Notes: a model not told the origin generated them from the letters alone. DNA of 64,000 nucleotides from Croceibacterium_B sp035470785 (GCA_035470785.1 DATIQN010000014.1:31305-95304); one strand, 5' to 3'. Positions 18,022 through 29,980 are shown, counted from the stretch's first letter. Made by a program: numbers and translations.

Positions 18022-19026
18022 ATGGACTATCGCTACCTCGGACGAAGCGCCCTCAAGGTCTCGCCGCTGTGCCTCGGCACGATGATGTTCGGCGGGGCGA
18101 CCGACGAGCCGATCGCCAAGCGCATCCTCGACAAGGCGCGCGGGCAGGGGATCAACTTCCTCGACGCGGCCGACCTTTACAACGGCGGCGCGTGCGAGGA
18201 AGTCGTCGGCCGCTCAATCAAGGATAATCGCCACCACTGGGTCGTCGCGACAAAGTTCGGCTACAACAGCAGCGGAAAGCCGAACGAGGGCGGACAATCG
18301 CGCAAGTGGATATTCCAGGACGTTCACGACAGCCTGCGCCGCCTCGGTACCGACTTTATCGACGTGCTCTATTTTCATCGGTCGGAAAATGACGCCCCGT
18401 TCGAAGAGCCGCTGCGGGCGATCAAGGACCTGATGGCGCAAGGCAAGGTGCGCTACTACGGGGTGTCGAACTTCAAGGCCTGGCGGATCATGGAAGTCTG
18501 CCGCGTTGCCGACCAGCTCGGCATGGACCGGCCCGTCGTCAGCCAGCCGCTGTACAACATCGTCGACCGCCTGGCCGAAGTCGAGCAACTCTCCGCTGCC
18601 GGCCATTGCGGGATAGGCATCGCGCCATACAGCCCGCTCGCCCGCGGCGTCCTGAGCGGCAAGTACGATCCCGGCGCAGCGCCGCCGGTGGACTCCCGCG
18701 CCGGCCGCAACGACGTGCGCATCCTGCAGACGGAGTGGCGGTCGGAGTCGCTCGAGATCGCCCGCAAGGTCGCCGAACGCGCGAAGGCCAGGGGCCTGTC
18801 GACCGTCGCTTTCGCCATCGCTTGGGTGATGCGCAACCGCTTCGTCACAGCGCCGATCGTCGGCCCGCGGACCGAAGAGCAGTGGGACGCCTACGTTCCC
18901 GCAATCGAAGCAGCGCTTGATGCCGATGATGAGGCGTTTATCGATAGCCTCGTTCCGCCGGGCCACGCTTCGACACCAGGCTACACTGATCCTGCCTATC
19001 CGATCGAAGGCCGGCAAGTGCGCTAG
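18022..19026 (+). CDS. Aldo/keto reductase
   Basis: A 334-residue NADPH-dependent oxidoreductase of the YajO/Tas-like branch. It opens MDYRYLGRSALKVSPLCLGTM and holds the catalytic tetrad in DAADLYNGG (Asp and Tyr), ATKFG (Lys) and FHRSEND (His). The ATG has an AAGGAGAG site nine bases upstream, deciding it over a longer open frame that would run antisense to rpiB. Its stop shares bases with the convergent MFS gene. Substrate unknown. Confidence 0.9.
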   Translation: MDYRYLGRSALKVSPLCLGTMMFGGATDEPIAKRILDKARGQGINFLDAADLYNGGACEEVVGRSIKDNRHHWVVATKFGYNSSGKPNEGGQSRKWIFQDVHDSLRRLGTDFIDVLYFHRSENDAPFEEPLRAIKDLMAQGKVRYYGVSNFKAWRIMEVCRVADQLGMDRPVVSQPLYNIVDRLAEVEQLSAAGHCGIGIAPYSPLARGVLSGKYDPGAAPPVDSRAGRNDVRILQTEWRSESLEIARKVAERAKARGLSTVAFAIAWVMRNRFVTAPIVGPRTEEQWDAYVPAIEAALDADDEAFIDSLVPPGHASTPGYTDPAYPIEGRQVR

Positions 19027-20258
19027 GTGGCGCGCTCCAGCACTTTCGGCGCGGTTTCCGTCAATCCCAACGTGACCAGGCAGAACAGTACGGCGACCAC
19101 CAGCAGGACCCACGGGATGACCCCAAGTCCGGCACGATCGGCAACCCATCCGACGGCTACCGGCATCAGGCCCGCGCCGAGCATTTCGCCGACCCCCGCG
19201 TTCAAGCCCATCGCCGTTCCTTTGAGATGCGGCGGGGCGGACTCGCCGGGAATGATCGCCATGATCAGCGCGCCTGTGCCAGCGCCACCCGCGCCCGTCA
19301 GCACGGTGCCTGCAAACAGCAACGGCAGCGAGCCGTGTGCAAAAGCCAGCAAAAGCACCCCGGCCATGGAAATGACGTATGCGCTGAAGATTACCGGTTT
19401 GCGGCCCACGCGATCCGACAGCATTGGCCCGATGAAGGCAAAGACCACCCCGGCCATGCCAACTCCCGTCATGATTACGCTCATGGTTCCGTTGCCAAGG
19501 CCGGCGACGTTGACGAGGTAGAGCGGACCAAAACCCAACAGGGTGGCGTACGAAGTCATATTGAGCGTCGCGAGAATCATCGAAAAGCGGATGTTGCGTA
19601 CCCCCAGAAGCGGGCCGATCGCGCCCTTCGGCGTGTCGTCGGTGCGAGAGTGCGGCGGATTGCGGATAAAGAACCAGATCGCCGCGGCCATGATCAGCCC
19701 CGGAATGCCGGCAAACCAGAAGGCGTCGCGCCAGCCGTAGGCGGTGCCGATGCCGACGATGATCAACGGGCCCAGCAGGGGGATCGCCTGCAGGCCGATG
19801 GTCGAGGTCAGTCCCATCGCCAGCCCGCGCCGCTTAGCCGCCACCTCGCTGTTGACGATATGGAATGTCAGCGGCGGGAGCCCGCCTTCGGCCAGGCCCA
19901 TCAGCGCGCGTGCGGCGAGAAGCGTCAGGAGCCCGACCGCCAGTCCCGAGCTGATCGAAGCGAGCGAGAAGATTACCGTTGCCACCACGAGCAGGAACTT
20001 GCTGCGTCCGGTCAAGTCGGCAGCACGCGTGAGGCCGAAGCTCGACAGGGACCACGTCACCGCGAGCACGCCGGTGATCAGGCCGATCTGGGTATTGTCG
20101 AGCTTGAACTCGGGCTGGATCATCGGCGCGAGCAAACCGAAGGCGGTGCGGTCGAGGAACACGACCCCCAGGTTCACGCCGAGCAAACCGACTAGCATCG
20201 CCTGGTAGCGAGAGCTGGTTAAACCACGCGATTGAGCTTGTGCTGCTACCGATGCCAT
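19023..20258 (-). CDS. MFS transporter
   Basis: A 411-residue major facilitator with about 12 membrane segments. It resembles the anion:cation symporter (hexuronate/phthalate) group: LDRTAFGLLAPMIQPEF early, and the loop DRVGRKPVIF between halves matches the MFS inter-helix motif. The start at 20258 has a GGGGAGAG site six bases upstream; a longer frame is open. Stops of this gene and the convergent aldo/keto reductase overlap by four bases. Substrate cannot be inferred. Confidence 0.88.
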   Translation of the reverse strand: MASVAAQAQSRGLTSSRYQAMLVGLLGVNLGVVFLDRTAFGLLAPMIQPEFKLDNTQIGLITGVLAVTWSLSSFGLTRAADLTGRSKFLLVVATVIFSLASISSGLAVGLLTLLAARALMGLAEGGLPPLTFHIVNSEVAAKRRGLAMGLTSTIGLQAIPLLGPLIIVGIGTAYGWRDAFWFAGIPGLIMAAAIWFFIRNPPHSRTDDTPKGAIGPLLGVRNIRFSMILATLNMTSYATLLGFGPLYLVNVAGLGNGTMSVIMTGVGMAGVVFAFIGPMLSDRVGRKPVIFSAYVISMAGVLLLAFAHGSLPLLFAGTVLTGAGGAGTGALIMAIIPGESAPPHLKGTAMGLNAGVGEMLGAGLMPVAVGWVADRAGLGVIPWVLLVVAVLFCLVTLGLTETAPKVLERAT

Positions 20259-20390
20259 TCGCCCTCTCCCCAGACGGCCCCACTCGAATGTCCAGCAGCC
20301 TAGCACGCTTGCGGCCCATGGCATCTGTTTATTGGCGGCGGGTCTCGACCGGAATTCACCGATGCGGCAAAGCAGCGGTGAGGGTCGGAG

Positions 20391-21213
20391 GTGGGTTGGC
20401 GAATACGTAGCGATCGGCGGACGTTCATACGGGCCACTGCGGCGTTATGGGCAGGGACGACGCTGCCGCTCGCTACTCAAGGGGCCGCGCTGGCGGGCGG
20501 TGATTGGCACGCGCTTGCCGAAGACGTGAAGGCCGAGATGGCCTGGGCCTGTGACAATTACCGAGAGCTTGCCTGGGGCAAGGACGAAATCAAGCCGGTC
20601 AGCGGTACATATTCCAGCTTTCCGTTGAAGGGTCATCATCTCGGTTTGAACCTGATCGAAGCGCTCGACACGCTGTGGTTGATGGGGCTGGACGATCGTT
20701 TCGTTGACGTCGATTTCGAGACCGGCAAGATAGTCTCGAGCGAGCAGGACGAACTCGCCTCGTTCTACGGCGGGCTGCTGGCGCAGGGCGGCGAACGCGA
20801 GCTCGGGGCCGACTACACCCAGAGCAGGATGAAGGTGCAGGATCGCTGCGGCATCCTCCCTGAAGCCTATGATTACGCCGCCGCGCTGCCGACCCAGAAA
20901 GGCAACGCGTTGCGCCCGGAGCTGGCGGACTCCGCCTTCACCATCTGGCTCCTCGACCGCAATCCGAGGTGGCGCGAACTCGGCCGCGCGCACTTTCGAA
21001 GCGATGAAGCGCTGGAACAAGGCCGCGCACGGCTACACCGACCTGGCCGACGTCACCGCCGATCCCAAGGTCGAGGCCGATCATTGCCCGGGTGACTGGT
21101 GGTCGGAGCAGATGAAGTATTATTACCTGCTGTTCGCCGATACACCGCGCTTCGACTACTCGAAGAATTACCTCTCGACCGAAGGCAACGTTCTGCGCGG
21201 CTTCAGGCGCTGA
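20391..21213 (+). pseudogene. Broken GH47 alpha-mannosidase gene
   Basis: Remnant of a Tat-exported glycoside hydrolase of family 47 (class I alpha-1,2-mannosidase). A GTG start gives a twin-arginine signal (DRRTFIRATAALWAG) and the family's N-terminal NLIEALDTLWLMGLDDRF. The reading then jumps to a segment typical of the domain's second half (ELASFYGGLLAQGG, LRPELADSAFTIWLLD), so roughly the middle third, with much of the catalytic barrel, is missing. At about 20994-20996 an extra T in CTTTC shifts the frame; the other frame continues EAMKRWNKAAHGYTDLADVT to NYLSTEGNVLRGFRR. What remains is about 270 codons against some 450 expected. The 3' end overlaps the convergent GMC gene by 11 bases. 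Confidence 0.82.
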
Positions 21214-22834
21214 TCGCCCGATCGGGCGGCAGGACGCGACCGAGGATCCGGTCGGCCGCCTTCTCGCCGATCATCATGCAGGCAAGATTGGGGTTGCCGC
21301 GGGGCAGAGAGGGCATGATCGAGGCATCGACCACTCGCAAGCCATCGATCCCGCGCACGCGCAGCTGGGCGTCGACGACGGCCTGAGCATCGGCGCCCAT
21401 CCGGCATGAGCCTGCCGGATGCGCCCGGTGTGTCGCAGTCTTGCGGACATGCTCGGCTATGTCCGCGTCGGACTCGACATCGGCCCCGGGAAGGTTCTCC
21501 CGCGCGATCAGCTCGCGCAGCGGACTCTGCGCGTAGATGTCGCGGCTGAGGCGGATCGAGCGGACCATGCCCTCCATGTCCCCCGGTTCGCCAAATAGGT
21601 TGAGGAAGATCCGCGGCGGATCGCGCGGGTCGGCTGAACGCAACTTCACCCATCCCCGCGATTTCAGCGGCAAATAGCCTGTGCGGACCGACAGGCGGGA
21701 CACAGGTCTGCGCTGGACTCCCGGAACCCACAGCCGCGCGTCGCCGCTCAGCGGCAGGCACATCATCTGCATGTCCGGCCGGTCGAGCCCCTCAGTCGAG
21801 CGGGCGAAGATGTTGGCGACCGTGCCGGTGTAGGCGAATGGGCCCTCCTTGCGCGCGAACCATCGCAAGGCGGCAAGAGCCGCGCGGTCGGCGCGCAGGT
21901 GGCGCGTTAGCCCTTCGTCGCCTTTGAGATCGAACTCGTTGATGACGACGGGGTGGTCGGCAAGGTCGCGGCCCACGCCGGGCAGATCATGGACCGGATC
22001 GATGCCGACGGCGCGCAATTCATCCGCCGAACCGATTCCCGACAGCAGCAGGGTCTGAGGCGAGCCATAGGCACCCGCCGAGAGGATGACCTCCTCATTG
22101 GCGATCACCGTGAGCAACTGGCCGCGCCGGACATACTGCACGCCGATCGCTCGGCCGCCGCGAACGACGATGCGCTGGACCAGCGCATCGGTCTCGATGG
22201 TCAGATTGGCGCGGTCCCTCGCCGGGTGAAGGTAAGCCCTTGCCGAGCTCACCCGGCGACCTTGGTAAACGGTCGATTCCATCCGCGAGATGCCGTCCTG
22301 CTCGGGCCCATTAGGATCGTCGCAATAGGGGATGCCGGCTGCGTGGGCGGCGGCGAGGAGCGGCTCCCACAGTAGTTCGAGCCCTTCCATCCGCGAAATG
22401 TGCACCGGGCCGTCGCCGCCATGGTACGGGCCTGCGCCGCGCCAGTGTGACTCCAGTCGCCTGAAATATGGCAGCACCTCAGCATGGCTCCAACCCGGCA
22501 GACCTCGCGCCGCCCACTCGTCGAAGTCGCGCCGGTTGCCGCGAATGGCGATCATGGCGTTTATGGAAGATGTGCCGCCAAGCGTGCGCCCGCGCGGTAT
22601 GGCCAAGCGGCGGAAATTAAGGCCCGGCTCGGGCTCAGACTCGAATTGCCAGGTGCCGATACGCCCCAGCGCCACGCGCGGGAACGCCAGCGGCATCAGC
22701 TGCAGCGGATGCCGGTCGCCCGGCCCCGCTTCGAGCAACAGCACCGAAACGCTCGGGTCCTCGCTTAGCCGAGCGGCCACTACCGCGCCCGACGAGCCAG
22801 CGCCGATGACGATGAAATCGTAGCCTGCGGTCAT
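21203..22834 (-). CDS. GMC family FAD-dependent oxidoreductase
   Basis: A 543-residue flavoprotein alcohol dehydrogenase of the choline dehydrogenase type. It has the FAD dinucleotide fold VIGAGSSGAVVAARL at residues 9-23, the GMC signature GRTLGGTSSINAMIAIRG, and the C-terminal active-site histidine in HPAGSCRMGAD with GNPNLACMMIGEKAAD. No signal peptide. It starts inside the stop of the upstream regulator gene (ATGA), so the two are coupled. Substrate is probably an aliphatic or polyethylene glycol-type alcohol, but that is only family-level inference. Confidence 0.92.
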   Translation of the reverse strand: MTAGYDFIVIGAGSSGAVVAARLSEDPSVSVLLLEAGPGDRHPLQLMPLAFPRVALGRIGTWQFESEPEPGLNFRRLAIPRGRTLGGTSSINAMIAIRGNRRDFDEWAARGLPGWSHAEVLPYFRRLESHWRGAGPYHGGDGPVHISRMEGLELLWEPLLAAAHAAGIPYCDDPNGPEQDGISRMESTVYQGRRVSSARAYLHPARDRANLTIETDALVQRIVVRGGRAIGVQYVRRGQLLTVIANEEVILSAGAYGSPQTLLLSGIGSADELRAVGIDPVHDLPGVGRDLADHPVVINEFDLKGDEGLTRHLRADRAALAALRWFARKEGPFAYTGTVANIFARSTEGLDRPDMQMMCLPLSGDARLWVPGVQRRPVSRLSVRTGYLPLKSRGWVKLRSADPRDPPRIFLNLFGEPGDMEGMVRSIRLSRDIYAQSPLRELIARENLPGADVESDADIAEHVRKTATHRAHPAGSCRMGADAQAVVDAQLRVRGIDGLRVVDASIMPSLPRGNPNLACMMIGEKAADRILGRVLPPDRAISA

Positions 22835-23868
22835 CGGCGATGTTGCCGGGCGAACGTCAGCGCGCCGACCACACCGGCGCCAAACACCGCGCCTTCGATC
22901 GCGCCGGTGACGACCTGGCTCACGGGGCCGAACTTTCGCTCGCCAAGGAGACGAGCGATCGAGCCTATGTGGACGTGCGAATCCGGGAATTCCCGCGCGA
23001 GTAAGTCGAGGCTGCCGCCTAGCAAGTGACCGCCGAGCACGGGAACCAGTGCGCCGGCAAGTCCACCGGTCAGGCCGCCGTAGAGGACGCTACGGCTGAT
23101 CCGCGTGGTGTCGCGCGCAAGCCAAGCCCCGAGGCCCAACGCCGCGCCCAGCAGCGTTCCCTCGGGCGCACCCGTCATGTTCGCCGGCGCATGGCCGAAC
23201 AACAAGTTGAACGCGTCGATTCCGAGTAACTTCGCCAATCCGCCGACAACGATTCCGCCGACCATTCCGCCGAACGCTGGCCACTGCCATTTTGAACTGG
23301 GCACGAAGGCCGCGCCGGCGATTCCGAACCCGACACCCGCGCCGCCGATCAGGCCGAGCCCGCAAGTCAGCGCCATTAGCACCAGCAACAAGGTTGTTGC
23401 ACCCATTGGCTGGGCTGTTGCCGCGAACGCATAAAGCAAGCCACCCATCAAGCCGGCCAGACCGCCGCCGACCGCTGCGGCCGCGCCAGTCAACCAGAAG
23501 GCTTGCCAACGGCTGGATACTGTCGGCAGGCCGTATTCGGGCGCCGGGTCGATCCGCTCGACCGCCGCGATGAAGCGATAGCCGTGCTTGGGTACCGTTT
23601 CGATAAATCGCGGGCTCAACGCGTCGTCACCGAGCTGGCGACGCAGGGTCTTGATGCATTGCGTCAGCGCTTCGTCGGTGACCGGCACTCCGCGCCAGAC
23701 CTCTTCCATGAAGCGGTCTTTCGAAACCAGCTTTCCCTGCTCGCTGAGCAGGAGCGCCAGCGCGTCGAAATAGCGGCTGCTCAGCTCGACCGGTTCGCCC
23801 GCTCGGCGCAGCCGCCGGTCGCCGTGGTCGAGCGCGAAATTCTCGAAGGCGAAGATCCCTGGAACCAT
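22831..23868 (-). CDS. Membrane-anchored winged-helix regulator
   Basis: A 345-residue one-component regulator. Residues 1-105 form an OmpR/ToxR-type winged helix (ELSSRYFDALALLLSEQGKL, EEVWRGVPVTDEALTQCI, IETVPKHGYRF). From about residue 120 onward the protein consists of several Gly/Ala-rich membrane segments, so the DNA-binding domain is held at the inner membrane, as in CadC/ToxR, but with a multi-pass membrane part in place of a periplasmic sensor. It is upstream of and coupled to the GMC oxidoreductase and may control it. The signal sensed is unknown. Confidence 0.82.
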   Translation of the reverse strand: MVPGIFAFENFALDHGDRRLRRAGEPVELSSRYFDALALLLSEQGKLVSKDRFMEEVWRGVPVTDEALTQCIKTLRRQLGDDALSPRFIETVPKHGYRFIAAVERIDPAPEYGLPTVSSRWQAFWLTGAAAAVGGGLAGLMGGLLYAFAATAQPMGATTLLLVLMALTCGLGLIGGAGVGFGIAGAAFVPSSKWQWPAFGGMVGGIVVGGLAKLLGIDAFNLLFGHAPANMTGAPEGTLLGAALGLGAWLARDTTRISRSVLYGGLTGGLAGALVPVLGGHLLGGSLDLLAREFPDSHVHIGSIARLLGERKFGPVSQVVTGAIEGAVFGAGVVGALTFARQHRR

Positions 23869-24019
23869 GTCAGCGAATTCTCAGCACTTGCACATGGCTC
23901 TGCTCGCTCCCGGGTGCAGGGGTAAGCCCGCATCGCACAAAGAGGCAAGAGCATGTAGGCCTTGGCTCACCGATATCGACACGCCGGGCGCTTCGCGCTG
24001 GACCGTTGGGATAAGGGTT

Positions 24020-25807
24020 CTAGCCGCGCGGCTTCCTGTCCGAATAGGTCTTTGGCGGGCGGTTCGCGTTTCCGGGATGCTTGCCCTTGGGCGGGCCCTT
24101 GCGGTGGACCTTTGCCTTGCCGCGAGGCGGGCCGTCGCCGTGGCCTCGCCCGGGCGCGCCATCGCGGCGGTTTTGCCGCGCCGTATCGCGCGGGCCGCTT
24201 TCCGATGGTTCGATTAGCAGGCTTTCCTCGCCCGCCGCTAGTTCGGCGGCCGCAGTTCGTTTCAGCGCATCGGCAAACTTGCCCGAGATGGGGCGCGGGA
24301 TCTGGACGAATGATTCTTCGGGCCCGATGCGAATCGCGCCGATCTCGTTGCGGGTGATATGCCCGCGGCGGCAGAGGATCGGCAGAATCCAGCGTGGATC
24401 GGCGTTCTGTTTCCGACCAATGGCCAGCCGGAACCACACGGTGTCTTCGAAGCCCGGCCGGTGGCGTTCCTTCTGCGCTGCTTCGCGCGCCGCGGGCGTG
24501 TTCGGGATCAGCTCTTCCGGCTGCGGCATCGCGGCGCGGTGGGCGTGGACCAGCGCGGCGGCGATGTCTTCAGGACTCTGCTCGGCCATCAGGAGCGACG
24601 CCAGCTCGCGGTCTTCGTCGTCGAACTCGACGGCTTCCAGCAGGTTCGCCAGCAGCCGGCCGCGATCCTGCGCGCGAATGGCCTCGGGCGTCGGCGCGTC
24701 GATCCATTCGGCCTCGATCCGCGCGTCGCGGAGCATCGATTCGACGCGGCGCCGGCGCGGGTAGGGCACAACGATGACGGCGGTGCCCTTCTTGCCCGCC
24801 CGACCAGTCCGGCCCGAGCGGTGCTGCAGTACCTCGGCGTCGCGCGGAATTTCGACGTGGATCACCAGGCTCAGGCTCGGCAAGTCGATGCCGCGCGCGG
24901 CGACGTCGGTGGCCACGCAGACCCGCGCGCGCCGGTCGCGCAGCGCCTGCATCGCCTGGTTGCGTTCCGCCTGCGAATGCTCGCCCGATAAAGCGACAAC
25001 CCCGAAGCCGCGCTCCTGCAAGGTGGCGTGCAAGTGGCGCACATTGTCGCGCGTGGCGCAGAACAGCATCGCCGTTTCCGCTTCGTGGAAGCGCAACAGG
25101 TTCACCACGGCATTTTCGATTTCCGACGGCGAGACGGTTACCGCCTGGTAGGCGATATCGCCGTGTCCGCGATCGTCGCCAACGGTGGAGATACGCTGAG
25201 CATCGCGCTGGTAGCGCTTGGCCAGCGTGACGATCGGGCGCGGCAGGGTCGCCGAGAACAGCAATGTACGGCGGCCGTCTGGCGTCGCGTCGAGGATTTC
25301 CTCGAGCTCTTCGCGAAAGCCCATGTCGAGCATCTCGTCGGCCTCGTCGAGGACCACGGCCTTGAGCGCCGAGAGGTCGAGCGTGCCGCGTTCGAGATGG
25401 TCGCGCAGGCGGCCCGGTGTGCCGACGACGATGTGCGTGCCATAGCCGAGGCTGCGCCGTTCCTTCGATGCATCCATCCCGCCGACGCAAGTCGTGATCC
25501 GCGCCCCGGCACCGGAATAGAGCCAGATGAGCTCGCGGCTGACTTGCAACGCCAGCTCACGTGTCGGCGCGACGACAAGCGCGAGCGGTTTGGCCGCCGG
25601 TGACGTGACCCCGCTGTCGTTAAGCAGTTCGCTCGCCATGGCGAGGCCAAAGGCGACGGTCTTGCCGGAACCCGTCTGTGCCGAGACGATCAGGTCCCGT
25701 CCGGCGGCTTCGGGCTGAAGCACCGCGGCCTGGACCGGCGTGAGTTCGGTGTAGCCACGGCCCGAAAGCGCGGCGGAAAGGTGGGGAGGAAGGCTGGAGA
25801 AAGGCAT
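24020..25807 (-). CDS. DEAD-box RNA helicase, DbpA/DeaD-like
   Basis: A 595-residue ATP-dependent RNA helicase, likely for ribosome assembly or RNA decay. Motifs in order: the Q-motif region GYTELTPVQAAVLQP, motif I AQTGSGKT, motif II LDEADEML, motif III FSATLPRP, and motif VI RSGRTGRAGKKG. Residues from about 430 to 530 resemble the DbpA RNA-binding domain (WILPILCRRGHITRNEIGAI), followed by a Lys/Arg/Gly/Pro-rich tail. The ATG giving MPFSSLPPHL was chosen; a longer frame is open upstream. Single-gene unit downstream of rpoD. Confidence 0.9.
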   Translation of the reverse strand: MPFSSLPPHLSAALSGRGYTELTPVQAAVLQPEAAGRDLIVSAQTGSGKTVAFGLAMASELLNDSGVTSPAAKPLALVVAPTRELALQVSRELIWLYSGAGARITTCVGGMDASKERRSLGYGTHIVVGTPGRLRDHLERGTLDLSALKAVVLDEADEMLDMGFREELEEILDATPDGRRTLLFSATLPRPIVTLAKRYQRDAQRISTVGDDRGHGDIAYQAVTVSPSEIENAVVNLLRFHEAETAMLFCATRDNVRHLHATLQERGFGVVALSGEHSQAERNQAMQALRDRRARVCVATDVAARGIDLPSLSLVIHVEIPRDAEVLQHRSGRTGRAGKKGTAVIVVPYPRRRRVESMLRDARIEAEWIDAPTPEAIRAQDRGRLLANLLEAVEFDDEDRELASLLMAEQSPEDIAAALVHAHRAAMPQPEELIPNTPAAREAAQKERHRPGFEDTVWFRLAIGRKQNADPRWILPILCRRGHITRNEIGAIRIGPEESFVQIPRPISGKFADALKRTAAAELAAGEESLLIEPSESGPRDTARQNRRDGAPGRGHGDGPPRGKAKVHRKGPPKGKHPGNANRPPKTYSDRKPRG

Positions 25808-25937
25808 AGCGCTCGGTTCTGGGTTGCCGGCGCACAATTGCGGCGGGGCAAGGAAATAGACTGATGGCCGGCACCCGCAGAGGCGGGCGGGCAAGCGATC
25901 AAGCGAAAACACTTTGACGAGCCGCGGCCCGCCGGGA

Positions 25938-27974
<2,037 letters not shown>

Positions 27975-27982
27975 CGCTGTGC

Positions 27983-29860
27983 TTATTCCGTTTCCTGTTC
28001 GCGGGCATCTGCAGGAGAGCCCGTGTCATTGTATTCCAACGCCGGTCCGGCCGCGCGTTTCCGGGCCATCTGCCCGAGTCGCACCTCGATTTCCAGCTTT
28101 CGTTTGCGCAGCCGCTGCTGCTCGGCGAAAGCGCCTTCCGGATCGGCGTCAAAGCGCGCCGTCGCCTCGGCAATCGCCGCCTCGAGCGCCGGCCGTTCGA
28201 CCAGCAAGGTAACCGCTTCGGCCAGGTCTTCGCGCGCTTCTTGCGGATCGGTGCCTTCTGCGAGGAAGGAAAAATGGGTGCTGTCCGGCGGCGTTACGAT
28301 GGCCTTGAGCGCAGATATGGGGCCTTTGCCGCCTGCTTCAAGCGCCTCGGATGCGTCGAGTAGGGCGTCGATCGCCCGGGCGGTTTTCCCGGCAGCGCTG
28401 GCCAGGCGGGCGAGCGCTTCGGCATGGCGGGCGATTTCCTCCGGATGGCGGGCGAGGCCGGCGAGCACGGCTTGCGTCAGGTGATCGCGCGCGCCGCTGC
28501 GCAGGCGGCGCAACTCGCCGGTGTCGCTGGGGGCGGTCGAGCGCTTGTCTGACAGCTTTGCGCGCCAGTCCTTGCGAGGCACGAATTCGCGCTTGGGGAA
28601 AGCGAAGGCGGAGAACCGGTCGCCCAAGTCGCGCCGGTAAAGCGCGCGGATCTCAGGATGCTGGATGCTGTCGGCATGGGCCATAAGCCGTTCCTTGAGC
28701 CCGGCCTTGTCCTCGGGTGAGCGCAGCGGCAGCGCGTTGCTTTCGTGACGCCACAGCGTCTCGAGCAGGCTTTGCGGCTCGGCCAGAAGCCGGTCCATGC
28801 CCGCGCGCCCGTCCTTGCGGATCAGATCATCGGGATCGAGGCCGGCGGGCATGAGCAGGAAGTTGAGCGAGTGACCCGGACGGAGAAGCGGCAAAGCGCG
28901 CACGGCGGCGCGCATGGCAGCGCGCTGTCCCGCCGCGTCGCCATCGAAGCACAGGATCGGCACGTCGGCGAGGCGCCAAAGCAGCTCGATTTGCCGCTCG
29001 GTCAGCGCGGTGCCCATCGGCGCGACGGCCTCCTCGATTCCCGCCGCGGCGAGCGCGATCACGTCCATGTAGCCTTCGACCACCACGATCCGGCCGCTCT
29101 TGCGCGAGGCCGGGCCGGCCCGGTGCAGGTTGTACAGCGTTCGTCCCTTGTCGAATAAGGGAGTATCAGGAGAATTCAAGTACTTGGGCGCATCTATTTT
29201 GCCGCTTTCTAGGATGCGTCCGCCAAAAGCAATGACCCTCCCTCGGGCGTCATGGATGGGCAACATCAGTCGTCCGCGAAAGCGATCGTACGGTTCTTTC
29301 TCGTCGACCGAGATCAACAGGCCGGCCTCGACCAGCATCGGTTCCGGATACTGCGATAGCGCCTTCTTGAGCGCGTTGCGCCCCTCGGGCGCATAGCCGA
29401 ACCCGAAGCGCTCGATCGTATGGCCGTCGAAGCGCCGTGAAGTCAGATATTCGCGGGCCTTTCGACCTTCATCGCCCAAAAGGTTGTTTTTGAACCATTC
29501 CTGCGCCGACGCCATGACGTCATGTAACCCTGCGCGGCGTTCCGCTTGCTCGGCATCGCGCGGATCGGCGCGGGGAACTTCCATGCCGGCTTCCGACGCC
29601 AGTTCCTTCACCGCATCCATGAACGCAAGGCCGCGCTGGTCGGTCATCCAGCGGATGACGTCACCATGCGCGCCGCAGCCGAAGCAATGGTAGAAGCCCT
29701 TCTCGTCGTTGACGGTGAAGCTCGGCGTCTTTTCGTTGTGGAACGGGCAGCAGGCTTTCCACTCGCGCCCGGCCTTCTGCAGCTTGGTCGTGCGCATGAT
29801 TACGCTCGACAGCGTCACCCGCGCGCGCAGTTCGTCCAGCCATTGGGGGGTGAGGGCCAT
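27983..29860 (-). CDS. dnaG: DNA primase
   Basis: Makes RNA primers for DNA replication. The 625-residue protein has a CHC2 zinc-binding domain (Cys38, His41, Cys59, Cys62 by count from MALTPQWLDE), the primase core with FGGRILESGKIDAPKYLNSP, and a TOPRIM domain (VVVEGYMDVIAL and CFDGDAAGQRA). The C-terminal helicase-binding domain is present but variable. The ATG at 29860 gives the expected N-terminus; a longer open frame runs antisense to the next gene. Co-transcribed with rpoD. Confidence 0.97.
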   Translation of the reverse strand: MALTPQWLDELRARVTLSSVIMRTTKLQKAGREWKACCPFHNEKTPSFTVNDEKGFYHCFGCGAHGDVIRWMTDQRGLAFMDAVKELASEAGMEVPRADPRDAEQAERRAGLHDVMASAQEWFKNNLLGDEGRKAREYLTSRRFDGHTIERFGFGYAPEGRNALKKALSQYPEPMLVEAGLLISVDEKEPYDRFRGRLMLPIHDARGRVIAFGGRILESGKIDAPKYLNSPDTPLFDKGRTLYNLHRAGPASRKSGRIVVVEGYMDVIALAAAGIEEAVAPMGTALTERQIELLWRLADVPILCFDGDAAGQRAAMRAAVRALPLLRPGHSLNFLLMPAGLDPDDLIRKDGRAGMDRLLAEPQSLLETLWRHESNALPLRSPEDKAGLKERLMAHADSIQHPEIRALYRRDLGDRFSAFAFPKREFVPRKDWRAKLSDKRSTAPSDTGELRRLRSGARDHLTQAVLAGLARHPEEIARHAEALARLASAAGKTARAIDALLDASEALEAGGKGPISALKAIVTPPDSTHFSFLAEGTDPQEAREDLAEAVTLLVERPALEAAIAEATARFDADPEGAFAEQQRLRKRKLEIEVRLGQMARKRAAGPALEYNDTGSPADAREQETE

Positions 29861-29980
29861 GGTCGCAGTGTAAGCCGGATGGCCGTGCCGCTCAAACCCG
29901 CGTTCGGGCGAATTCAGGTGAGAAAGACGGCAAAACCTGTATCCGCGTACCAGGGGTCGCCCCCGAGGGGAGACCGACCC

